A DNA stretch of 36,400 bases, taken from Acidimicrobiales bacterium (GTDB taxonomy: Bacteria > Actinomycetota > Acidimicrobiia > Acidimicrobiales > DATDAH01). The notes beneath the pieces were generated by a model that worked only from the letters and a program-made list of their open reading frames with translations, did no database searches and was not told the DNA's origin. A program made the translations under genes and the position numbers. Positions 7,481-15,359 of the stretch are shown piece after piece. How positions within the stretch are numbered: the first letter of the stretch is position 1; every line of letters starts with the position of its first letter. The DNA lies in assembly GCA_016794585.1 (NCBI GenBank), contig JAEUJM010000006.1:1-36400 (forward strand), read 5' to 3'.

Positions 7481-8051
7481 GCGTCAGAGCTCGGACTGGG
7501 TCATCGACCTCAACGGTCGCCACGGCATCGAGGCGCAGGTGGAGCACGCCCTGTCCGTGCACCCCACGCTCACCCTCCTGAAGGCGTCGACCACGTCGTT
7601 CGACCGGCTCGACTTCCAGGTGCTCAGCGCCGGCGAGCAGCTCGTGCAGGTCGAGCTGAAGGCGAAGCGACAGCCGTTGTCGAAGGGGTGGCGGGACCTG
7701 CGCCCCGAGGTGCGCCCCGAGGACCTCTTCGTGCTGGACGAGCTGGCCCTGCGCAAGATCGTCGACGCCGGCCGCTACGCCTTCCTGCTGGTGCGGGACA
7801 TCCCCCAGGCGCGCTGGGTGCTGTGGTCGGTGGGGTCGCTGCTGGTGGCCAGCCGGGCCCGCCACGCCCGGGCTCTCGACCGGGGCGCCGGCACCCGCTT
7901 GAAGGGCAAGCTGCTGTTCGACCTCAGCGAGGCGGGCTTCGCCACCACCGACCTGGGGGCCGCCCTCGACGAGGTCGATCGCACCGCCCGCCTGGTCGAC
8001 GCCCACTGGACCGACATCGCCCCCTGGCCCACCCTCGGCGCGACCGGCTGA
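7473..8051 (+). CDS. Putative PD-(D/E)XK nuclease
   Basis: A 192-residue protein without a family name known to me. It shows the pattern of the PD-(D/E)XK nuclease fold: a helix with E20, then FDRLDFQV with D47 and, 13 residues on, VQVELKAK giving E61-x-K63. This D-x13-E-x-K spacing is typical of the metal-dependent phosphodiesterase core. Two further strands, RYAFLLVRD and RWVLWSVGSLLV, and a helical tail follow. It is the last gene of the merR operon and overlaps its upstream neighbour by 8 bases. Its stop lies 38 bases from the convergent small-protein/methyltransferase operon. If active it could be the cutting partner of that methyltransferase. This is inference from motif and context. 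Confidence 0.75.
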   Translation: MRERQSSDWVIDLNGRHGIEAQVEHALSVHPTLTLLKASTTSFDRLDFQVLSAGEQLVQVELKAKRQPLSKGWRDLRPEVRPEDLFVLDELALRKIVDAGRYAFLLVRDIPQARWVLWSVGSLLVASRARHARALDRGAGTRLKGKLLFDLSEAGFATTDLGAALDEVDRTARLVDAHWTDIAPWPTLGATG

Positions 8052-8089
8052 GACGGCGCACTCGGTGCACTGGAGCCAGAACGAGATCG

Positions 8090-8443
8090 TTAAGTGGGGG
8101 GATCCTGGAAGAGGGGGCTGAGGCGCAGCTCGAAGTCGGCGAAGTCGCGCTCGAGGCGGTCCTCGGTCCAGACGTGCTCGTCGTCGTAGCCGTCGACCAC
8201 GTTGCCGGTGGCGCTCATCCACTCCAGGACGGCGTCGCCCCAGCGCTCCTCGAGCAGGGCGGCGCGGATGGCCGGCGCCCGGGTGCCGACGCGCGCCGCC
8301 GGCGTCCGGGCCACGACCTCCAAGGCGAGCAACCGGCCGAGCACCTCGACGTTCTCGGCGAGGAACACCCGGGGCACGTCGCCGCGCACGACCCCGACCG
8401 CAACCCGGTTGCGGCGCTGGGGGAAGAGCTCAGGGTCGGGCAT
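8090..8443 (-). CDS. Hypothetical protein coupled to the DNA methyltransferase
   Basis: A 117-residue acidic protein of unknown function. It starts MPDPELFPQRRNRVAV and ends DFELRLSPLFQD. The ATG at 8443 lies inside the end of the methyltransferase gene, a 14-base overlap in another frame, which implies coupled translation and fixed stoichiometry. The middle, AENVEVLGRLLALEVVAR then RAALLEERWGDAVLEWM, is predicted helical, and the segment VDGYDDEHVWTEDRLERDF is rich in acidic and aromatic residues. There is no signal peptide or membrane segment. I see no known domain. The linkage suggests a subunit, inhibitor or specificity helper of the methyltransferase module. Confidence 0.75.
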   Translation of the reverse strand: MPDPELFPQRRNRVAVGVVRGDVPRVFLAENVEVLGRLLALEVVARTPAARVGTRAPAIRAALLEERWGDAVLEWMSATGNVVDGYDDEHVWTEDRLERDFADFELRLSPLFQDPPT

Positions 8444-9872
8444 CGCTCGGGATCGCCACCTGTGGCGTGATGCCCCGGGCGTGATCGGCGAGCCGCTGGC
8501 CGTCCGCGGGGTCGAGCAGCTCGACCACGTCGTACACAGGGCCGTTGACCCCGGTGACCGCCGCGAGGGCCTTCGCTCCGGCGCTGTTGCGGCGGGGCGC
8601 GTTCGTGGTGAGGAGCACGTAGCGGGGCCACGGGTCGACGGCACTGTGCACCACCGAGGCCCGACCGATGGCCTTCCAGAGGGTGTCGGTGCGCTGGAGG
8701 CCGGGACGGCTGCTCGTGAACGCCCCCGAGACGTCGAACCACCACTCCTGGCCGTCGGCGCCGAGCGTGGCGAAGTCCACCACCACGCCGCCGGGGGCCT
8801 TCACGTTCTCGCGGATCTCGTCGAAGCCGCACTGGCGCAGCAGCGCCTTGGCGATGTCCTTCGCCTTCTTGCCCTCGCGCACGGCCCGGGCCATCGGGTC
8901 CTCGTCGTCGCTGCCGGCCTCGGGCGCCGGCGGCAGGGTGATCACCGGGCCGCGGTACTGCTCGGCGCGCGCCCGCTCGTCGGCAACTCGGCCTTCGGCG
9001 AGGGCGACGTACTCCGCCTCGGTGTCGTAGCCCACGAAGTGGCGGCCGACCCGCAGCGCCGCCACCGCGGTGCTGCCCGCGCCCATGAAGGGGTCGAGCA
9101 CGAGGTCGTCGGGGTACGTGTAGAGCTCGATCAGACGCTTGGGCAGCTCGACCGGGAAGGGCGCCGGGTGGCCGACCCGGCGGGCGCTCTCGGTGGGGAT
9201 CTCCCACAGGTCGGTCGTCATGTCCATGAAGTCGTCGGCCCACAGCAGGGCCTGGCCCGACTCGTTCACGGGGAAGGCGTCACCGTCCTGTTCGGGCACG
9301 GCACGGTCGAAGCGGCCCTTGCTGGCGATGATCACCCGCTCGGTGAGGTCGCGGAGCACCGGGTTGCTGGGCTTCTTGAACGAGCCCCACGCGCACGAGC
9401 CCGAGGCGCCCTTGCCCTTCCACCAGATGACCTCGCCCCGCATGAGGAGGCGGAGGCGGTCCTGGAGGATGGTGATGATGTCGGCCGAGAGCGAGCGGTA
9501 CGGCTTGCGCCCGAGATTGGCCACGTTGACCGCGATGCGCCCGCCCGGCTCGAGGGTGCGCACACACTCGGCGAAGACGTCTTCCAGCATCTGGAGGTAG
9601 TCGAGGTAACTGGCGGGCACGTGGCCCTCACCCAGGGCCAGCTCGTACTCCTTGCCCGCGAAGTAGGGCGGAGAGGTGACCACGAGGGCCACCGAGTTGT
9701 CGACGATGGTGTCCATGTGGCGGGAGTCGCCCTGCCAGATGCGGTCGACCTCGGGCTGGACCGCGACCTCGGCATCGGTGGAGATGTCGGGCGCCGTGAA
9801 ACGGGCGTAGAAGTCGGAGGCATCGTGGCCCTCGCGCTTGCCCGCCCCGAAGGCGCTCGTCGACGTTCCCAT
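8430..9872 (-). CDS. Beta-class DNA (N4/N6-amino) methyltransferase with C-terminal nuclease-like domain
   Basis: A 480-residue protein. The N-terminal 310 residues are a DNA amino-methyltransferase: motif IV TSPPYF (SPPY at 67-70) comes before motif I VLDPFMGAGSTAVAAL (about 258-272), the beta-class order seen in N4-cytosine and N6-adenine enzymes that use S-adenosylmethionine. GRIAVNVANLGRKPY and FPVELPKRLIELYT are other family segments. Residues about 327-465 are an added domain matching the pattern of the protein encoded at 6839: D366, then D380-V-S382 where a nuclease has E-x-K, then GLQRTDTLWKAIG. The target base and site cannot be read from sequence. It is cotranslated with the small downstream gene and converges on the merR-nuclease operon, so a restriction-modification-like system is plausible. 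Confidence 0.92.
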   Translation of the reverse strand: MGTSTSAFGAGKREGHDASDFYARFTAPDISTDAEVAVQPEVDRIWQGDSRHMDTIVDNSVALVVTSPPYFAGKEYELALGEGHVPASYLDYLQMLEDVFAECVRTLEPGGRIAVNVANLGRKPYRSLSADIITILQDRLRLLMRGEVIWWKGKGASGSCAWGSFKKPSNPVLRDLTERVIIASKGRFDRAVPEQDGDAFPVNESGQALLWADDFMDMTTDLWEIPTESARRVGHPAPFPVELPKRLIELYTYPDDLVLDPFMGAGSTAVAALRVGRHFVGYDTEAEYVALAEGRVADERARAEQYRGPVITLPPAPEAGSDDEDPMARAVREGKKAKDIAKALLRQCGFDEIRENVKAPGGVVVDFATLGADGQEWWFDVSGAFTSSRPGLQRTDTLWKAIGRASVVHSAVDPWPRYVLLTTNAPRRNSAGAKALAAVTGVNGPVYDVVELLDPADGQRLADHARGITPQVAIPSDARP

Positions 9873-9878
9873 GCGCGC

Positions 9879-9884
9879 AGCCTA
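9879..9884 (-). promoter_or_regulatory. -10-like element for a leaderless methyltransferase transcript
   Basis: TAGGCT on the minus strand lies 6 bases before the ATG of the methyltransferase gene, and no Shine-Dalgarno sequence is present. The spacing puts the transcription start at or next to the ATG. No good -35 is seen. Confidence 0.4.
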
Positions 9885-9922
9885 CCGAGGGGGTCTGACG
9901 GGAACGCTGACCGCGGCGCCGC

Positions 9923-10810
9923 TCAGGCCGTGGGTGCGCCGCCGGTGTCGGCCACCCAGGCCGCGCTGCGCTCCCACAGCTCGGCGCCGAGCTCGGGCGT
10001 GGCGACGGGGCTGGGCGGCTTCACGCGGCAGTGCTGGTCCACGTAGGCGCCGCTGTCGGCGTCGAGGCTCGGATCGGTGGCGGCGAAGATGGTCGAGGCG
10101 GCGCCCTCGGCGACGGGCGTGAGGCCGACGACGCGGCGGAACACGGCGTAGATCGGCGCGGGGATGCGCCGCCACACGTTGGTGTCGACGGGGCCGGGGT
10201 CCGATGCCGCCACCACCAGCGTGGCCGGGTCTTCTCGCCGCGCCAGCTCCTGGGTGAAGCAGACGTTGGCCAGCTTCGACACGCTGTACTCCTTCATGCC
10301 GACGAAGCTGCGGGTGGGCCGGCGCACGGCGTCGAAGTCGATGCCCTTGGCGTCGAAGTGGCTGCCGCTGGAGACGTTGGCCACCCGGGCCGGTGCGCCG
10401 GGCGCGGCCGAGGCCCGGAGGCGGTCGAGCAGCAGGGTGGTGAAGAGGAAGTGGCCGAGGTGGTTGGTGCCGAAGGCCAGCTCGAAGCCGTCGGCGGTCG
10501 AGCCGCGCTGACCGGCCAGGCCGGCGTTGTTCACGAGGATGTGGAGCGGCCGGTCGGTGGCGAGGAGCTCGTCGGCGGCCTCGCGCACGGCGGTGAGGCT
10601 GGCGAGGTCGAGGCCGAGGAACGAGAGGTGCTCGTTGCCCGTGGCGGTGCGCAGCTCGTCGATGGTGGCCCGGGCCTTCTCCTCGGAGCGGCAGGCCAGC
10701 ACGACGGTGCCGCCTCGGCCGGCGAGGTGCAGGGCCGTCGCCCGCCCGATGCCGCTGTTGGCACCGGTCACCACCGCCACCCGCCCGGTCAGGTCCCGCT
10801 CGTCCGCCAT
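9923..10810 (-). CDS. Short-chain dehydrogenase/reductase (retinol-dehydrogenase-like)
   Basis: A 295-residue NAD(P)-dependent oxidoreductase. The Rossmann motif TGANSGIG is at residues 15-22, the NNAG motif at 94-97, the active serine in NVSSGS (147-148) and the Y-x3-K pair at Y175 and K179 (EYSVSKLAN). The TGANSGIG form, arginine in ACRSEEKA and the DPGPVDTNVW segment are typical of the retinol/protochlorophyllide-reductase-like branch. The substrate cannot be predicted. A GGGAGG lies about 8 bases before the ATG. It stands upstream of the methyltransferase with a 50-base gap, so joint transcription is possible but unproven. Confidence 0.9.
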   Translation of the reverse strand: MADERDLTGRVAVVTGANSGIGRATALHLAGRGGTVVLACRSEEKARATIDELRTATGNEHLSFLGLDLASLTAVREAADELLATDRPLHILVNNAGLAGQRGSTADGFELAFGTNHLGHFLFTTLLLDRLRASAAPGAPARVANVSSGSHFDAKGIDFDAVRRPTRSFVGMKEYSVSKLANVCFTQELARREDPATLVVAASDPGPVDTNVWRRIPAPIYAVFRRVVGLTPVAEGAASTIFAATDPSLDADSGAYVDQHCRVKPPSPVATPELGAELWERSAAWVADTGGAPTA

Positions 10811-10886
10811 CGTGCCTCCCGTGACCGGCCGGTGGCCGGGGCGCGAACAGTACCCGCACGCCGCCGCCGTCGGCCTGGGGATCGCC

Positions 10887-10892
10887 TACCGT
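10887..10892 (+). promoter_or_regulatory. -10-like element for a leaderless LOG-family transcript
   Basis: TACCGT lies 7 bases before the ATG at 10900, which has no ribosome-binding sequence, suggesting a leaderless message. The -35 region is not recognisable. Confidence 0.35.
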
Positions 10893-10899
10893 CGGCGTC

Positions 10900-11490
10900 A
10901 TGCCCGAGCTCCACGCCGTCGGCGTGTTCTGCGGCTCCTCACCCGGTCGGGATCCGCGCCACCTCGCCCTCGCCCGCGAGGTGGGCGCCGCTCTGGCCGG
11001 CCGGGGCGTCGGCCTCGTGTACGGCGGCGGGCAGGTCGGCCTGATGGGCGCCATCGCCGACGCGTGCCTCGAGGCCGGCGGCTCGGTCGTCGGGGTGATC
11101 CCCGGCGCGCTGTTCGCTCACGAGGTGGTGCACCCCGGCCTCGACGAGCTGATCGAGGTGGCCACCATGCACGAGCGCAAAGCTCTCATGTACGACCGCA
11201 GTGACGGCTTCCTCGCCCTGCCCGGCGGCCTTGGCACCCTCGACGAGCTCTGCGAGGTGGCCACTTGGGCCCAGCTCGGCCTGCACGCCAAGGCCCTCGT
11301 GCTGGTCGACGTCGACGGCTTCTGGGACCCCTTTGTGGCCATGCTCGACCGCATGGTCGAGTCGGGCTTCCTCCTGCCCCGGAACCGGGCCCTGATCCTG
11401 CGCGCCGGCGGCGCCGCCCAGGCCCTCGACGTGCTCGCCGCCGCCCGCCCCGAGGACGTCGCCCCCGCCATCGGCCCCGAAGACCGCTGA
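10900..11490 (+). CDS. LOG-family (TIGR00730-type) nucleotide 5'-monophosphate phosphoribohydrolase
   Basis: A 196-residue Rossmann-like protein carrying the LOG signature PGGLGTLDE (108-116) and the upstream YGGG (41-44), GLMGAIADA and MHERKALM with R93-K94. LOG enzymes split cytokinin-type or other nucleoside monophosphates into a free base and ribose 5-phosphate. In bacteria the natural substrate is often unclear. The length fits the short type I class. No prenyltransferase gene is nearby, so a cytokinin role is not supported by context. A strong palindrome follows 11 bases after the stop. Confidence 0.92.
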   Translation: MPELHAVGVFCGSSPGRDPRHLALAREVGAALAGRGVGLVYGGGQVGLMGAIADACLEAGGSVVGVIPGALFAHEVVHPGLDELIEVATMHERKALMYDRSDGFLALPGGLGTLDELCEVATWAQLGLHAKALVLVDVDGFWDPFVAMLDRMVESGFLLPRNRALILRAGGAAQALDVLAAARPEDVAPAIGPEDR

Positions 11491-11501
11491 GGCGGCCTGA
11501 A

Positions 11502-11545
11502 CTGGCACCGGATTTCGGTGCCCTGGCACCGAAATCCGGTGCCAG
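11502..11545. repeat. Perfect nested palindrome between convergent genes (REP-like / bidirectional terminator)
   Basis: Arms at 11502-11522 and 11525-11545 are perfectly complementary over 21 bases around a 2-base CT centre. Each arm is itself a small hairpin: GGCACCG-gattt-CGGTGCC on the left and GGCACCG-aaatc-CGGTGCC on the right. There is no T-run. It sits between the stop of the LOG gene and the stop of a minus-strand gene, so it could end transcription both ways, or be a copy of a dispersed palindromic repeat. Confidence 0.8.
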
Positions 11546-11560
11546 AACGAGCGGCGCGAC

Positions 11561-11962
11561 TCAGTAGACGCCGGCGGTGGGGTCGACCGGCGCCGGCGAG
11601 CCGGCGCCGCCCCGGGGGAGCCAGATGCGACGGGGGCGGGTGCGGGAGACGCGGACGATTGCGGGGAGGCCGGCGAGGGAGCCCGTGGGCTCGTGCCAGG
11701 TGATCGTGCTGGTGCGGTAGGGGGCGTCGCCGGGAGGCTGCACCTCGACGGTGGCCCGCACCCGGTGGCGGGCCTCGCGCATCGCCCACGGGGCGCCGCC
11801 TTTCATGAGTGCCCCCCGCAGCGGCTCGACCGACAGCACCTGCGCCGACGTCGGGCGACCCCACCAGCGCAGGCCGAAGCTCCACCCCGCCCAACGGCCG
11901 AAGATGACGAGATCGACGGCGACCACGAGCACCACGCAGGCGACGATCAGCGCCGGGGTCAC
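11561..11962 (-). CDS. Hypothetical membrane-anchored protein coupled to ung
   Basis: A 133-residue protein with one N-terminal membrane helix (about residues 4-21, PALIVACVVLVVAVDLVI) and a soluble, basic remainder. The segment RHRVRATVEVQPPGDAPYRT looks like beta strands, and the C-terminus is rich in Arg, Gly and Pro. It starts with GTG at 11962, and this GTG overlaps the TGA of ung (GTGA), so translation is coupled. I do not recognise a family, and coupling need not mean a role in DNA repair. Confidence 0.7.
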   Translation of the reverse strand: MTPALIVACVVLVVAVDLVIFGRWAGWSFGLRWWGRPTSAQVLSVEPLRGALMKGGAPWAMREARHRVRATVEVQPPGDAPYRTSTITWHEPTGSLAGLPAIVRVSRTRPRRIWLPRGGAGSPAPVDPTAGVY

Positions 11963-12654
11963 GAGGCGGTCCTCGGGGGGACGGTCCAGTCGACGGGCTC
12001 GCGGCCGGCGGCGATCAGCGCCTCGTTGGCCCGGGAGAACGGGTGGCTGCCGAAGAAGCCGTTGTGGGCCGACAGCGGTGACGGGTGGGCCGACTCGATG
12101 ATCACGTGGCGGGGCGCATCTGGAGAACCGGTGTCGATGAGCGCCTTCTTCTTGCGGGCGTGGGCGCCCCAGAGGATGAACACGACGGTGTCGGGCTTGT
12201 CGTTCACGGCCCGGATGACCTGGTCGGTGAAGGTCTCCCAGCCCTTGCCCTGGTGCGAGGCGGCCTGGCGGGCCCGCACCGTCAGCGTGGTGTTCAACAG
12301 CAGCACCCCCTGCCGGGACCAGGCGTCGAGGCAGCCGTGGTCGGGCGGGTCGATGCCGAGGTCGTCGTGCAGTTCCTTGTAGATGTTCTGGAGCGACGGC
12401 GGCAGCGGCACGCCGGGGCGCACCGAGAAGCAGAGCCCGTGGGCCTGGCCGGCGCCGTGGTAGGGGTCCTGGCCGAGGATGACCACCTTCACGTCGGCGA
12501 AGGGCGTCTGGTGGAGCGCGGCGAAGACGTCCTCGGGGGGCGGATAGACGGGGTGGCGGGACCGCTCGTCGGCCACGAAGCGCTGGAGCTCGGCCCAGTA
12601 CGGCTGGGCGAACTCGCCCCGCAGCACGGGGTTCCAGTCCGTCTTGGGCGCCAT
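11959..12654 (-). CDS. ung: Uracil-DNA glycosylase, family 1
   Basis: A 231-residue enzyme of usual length that removes uracil from DNA at the start of base excision repair. The water-activating loop GQDPYHG is at 61-67 (D63 catalytic), the uracil-binding strand NTTLT at 121-125, and the DNA-intercalation loop HPSPLS at 190-195 with the catalytic H190. These are the family 1 (Ung) hallmarks. A possible -10 (TACCTT) lies 8 bases before the ATG with no ribosome site. The gene is divergent from pgi, and the 89-base gap must hold both promoters. Confidence 0.97.
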   Translation of the reverse strand: MAPKTDWNPVLRGEFAQPYWAELQRFVADERSRHPVYPPPEDVFAALHQTPFADVKVVILGQDPYHGAGQAHGLCFSVRPGVPLPPSLQNIYKELHDDLGIDPPDHGCLDAWSRQGVLLLNTTLTVRARQAASHQGKGWETFTDQVIRAVNDKPDTVVFILWGAHARKKKALIDTGSPDAPRHVIIESAHPSPLSAHNGFFGSHPFSRANEALIAAGREPVDWTVPPRTAS

Positions 12655-12662
12655 CGGCCCCG

Positions 12663-12668
12663 AAGGTA
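12663..12668 (-). promoter_or_regulatory. -10-like element for a leaderless ung transcript
   Basis: TACCTT on the minus strand, 8 bases before the ATG of ung; no Shine-Dalgarno sequence is visible. It is a weak match on its own. Confidence 0.3.
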
Positions 12669-12743
12669 CCCGGGTGGGCGCCCTCGGCCCGGCCCGGGGC
12701 GGTACGGTCGGCGCCAGACCGCGAGGGCCCCCGTCGAGAGGAC

Positions 12744-14339
12744 ATGAGCGTGGAGTGGCTGAACACCCGGGAGGGCGAGCGCCTCGGCGCCCTCGGCCCT
12801 GCCGTCGACGCCGCCATCGCCGACCTCGTCGAGCGTGACGCGGTGGCCCGGGTCTGGTCGGGCGACCACACCCTCTGGCAGGACGACCCCACCGAGGTGG
12901 CCGACCGCCTCGGCTGGCTCCGGGTCGGCCCCGAGATCGCCGCCGCCCAGGCCGACCTCGACCGCTTCGCCGCCGATGTCTACGGCGACGGCTTCCACCA
13001 CGTCCTCGTCATGGGCATGGGGGGCTCGAGCCTGTTCCCCGAGGTGATCGCCACCACCTTCGCCCGACCCGACGACCGGCCCCGGCTCAGCGTGCTCGAC
13101 AGCACCGACCCGGCGGCGCTGCGGCGGGTCGAGGCCGCGCTCGACCTCGACCGCACCCTTTTCGTGGCGTCGTCCAAGTCGGGCTCCACCCTCGAGACCG
13201 CAAGCCACCTCGCCTACTTCTGGGACAAGGTCGGCCGCCCCGAGCAGTTCGCGGTCGTCACCGACGCCGGCTCGGCCCTCGAGGCCTCGGCCCGCGAGCG
13301 GGGCTTCCGGCGGGTCTTCGTCAACCGGTCCGACATCGGCGGCCGCTACTCGGCGCTGTCGTACTTCGGCATGGTGCCCGCCGCCCTCGCCGGCGTCGAC
13401 TACCTGCGCCTGCTGCGCTCCGCCGACGTCGTCGCCGAACAGCTCCAGCCCGACGGCGACCCCCACCGCCACCCGGGCCTGCGCCTCGGCGCGGTGATGG
13501 CGGCGGCGGCCAAGGCCGGGCGCGACAAGCTCACCCTGCTGCTCGACCCCGACGTCGCCACCTTCGGCCTGTGGCTCGAGCAGCTCATCGCCGAGTCGAC
13601 GGGGAAGTCCGGCACCGGCGTGGTGCCCGTGGCGGGCGAGGACGTGGCCGCGGACCTCCGCGTCTACGGCGACGACCGGCTCTTCGTGGGCCTCGGCTGG
13701 CACCCCGCCCTCGACGAGCTCGCCGACGCCGGCCACCCCGTGGTCGAGCTGCCCTTCGAGAACGCCTACGGCCTGGGCGCCCAGGTGCTGCTCTGGGAGT
13801 TCGCCACGGCCATCTGCGGCGCCGCGCTCGGCATCAACCCCTTCGACCAGCCCAACGTGGCCGAGGCCAAGGCCGCCACGAACGACGTCCTCGCCCGCAT
13901 CGAGGCCGGCGACGGCGATCCGCTGGCGGTCGCCGCGGAGCCCCTCGACGCCCTGCTCGCCCAGGTGCGCCCCGGCGACTACCTGGCACTCCAGGCCTAC
14001 GTCGACCCCGAGAGCCCGCTGATAGCGGACCTCCAGCGCGTGCGCCTCGCCTTGCGCGACCGGCTCGGTGTGGCCACCACCCTTGGCGTCGGCCCTCGCT
14101 TCCTGCACTCCACCGGCCAGTTGCACAAGGGCGGGCCCCCGTCGGGCGTGTTCGTGCAGGTGGTGGACGACGCCGCCCTCGCCGACGGGGGCGGCCCCGC
14201 CATCCCGGGCCAGGACTTCGGCTTCGGCACCCTCCTGGCCGCCCAGGCCGCCGGCGACCTGGCCACCCTGCGGGCCCACGGCCTGCGGGCCGCCCGGGTC
14301 ACCGTCGACGACCTGCTCGCCGCCGGCGCCGGCGCGTGA
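12744..14339 (+). CDS. pgi: Glucose-6-phosphate isomerase
   Basis: A 531-residue sugar isomerase (SIS) protein that interconverts glucose 6-phosphate and fructose 6-phosphate. Visible motifs are VMGMGGSSLFPEV (89-101), the phosphate-binding SSKSGSTLET (143-152) and, near residues 456-468, QLHKGGPPSGVFVQV, which carries a catalytic histidine/lysine region. The sequence type resembles the isomerase half of transaldolase-isomerase fusions known in bacteria, here as a free protein. An AGAGGA lies just before the ATG. With gnd and zwf downstream it forms a carbohydrate unit placing hexose phosphate at the branch between glycolysis and the pentose phosphate route. Confidence 0.9.
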   Translation: MSVEWLNTREGERLGALGPAVDAAIADLVERDAVARVWSGDHTLWQDDPTEVADRLGWLRVGPEIAAAQADLDRFAADVYGDGFHHVLVMGMGGSSLFPEVIATTFARPDDRPRLSVLDSTDPAALRRVEAALDLDRTLFVASSKSGSTLETASHLAYFWDKVGRPEQFAVVTDAGSALEASARERGFRRVFVNRSDIGGRYSALSYFGMVPAALAGVDYLRLLRSADVVAEQLQPDGDPHRHPGLRLGAVMAAAAKAGRDKLTLLLDPDVATFGLWLEQLIAESTGKSGTGVVPVAGEDVAADLRVYGDDRLFVGLGWHPALDELADAGHPVVELPFENAYGLGAQVLLWEFATAICGAALGINPFDQPNVAEAKAATNDVLARIEAGDGDPLAVAAEPLDALLAQVRPGDYLALQAYVDPESPLIADLQRVRLALRDRLGVATTLGVGPRFLHSTGQLHKGGPPSGVFVQVVDDAALADGGGPAIPGQDFGFGTLLAAQAAGDLATLRAHGLRAARVTVDDLLAAGAGA

Positions 14340-14435
14340 CCGAACCCCGATCTTCACGTTCTGGTATCTGGCTGGTCACCTTCGCGTGACCATCCTGGGA
14401 CCGGCACGGGACGAACCGACCACGAGGAGCAACTG

Positions 14436-15351
<916 letters not shown>

Positions 15352-15359
<8 letters not shown>

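Noticed and set aside
8430..9872. Methyltransferase as a CcrM-like cell-cycle enzyme
   Set aside because: Beta-class order is shared, but the C-terminal domain resembles the neighbouring nuclease-like protein and I do not see the CcrM-type C-terminal region; the link to nuclease genes makes a modification role in a two-part system more likely.
8202..10046. 614-codon plus-strand open frame opposite the methyltransferase
   Set aside because: No recognisable motif, biased composition, and the opposite strand encodes clear SPPY and FMGAG methyltransferase motifs.
14374..14391. Small inverted repeat GGTCAC-N6-GTGACC between pgi and gnd
   Set aside because: Six-base arms only, no T-run and no promoter box around it. 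Such dyads are frequent by chance in GC-rich DNA, so I did not call it an operator or terminator.
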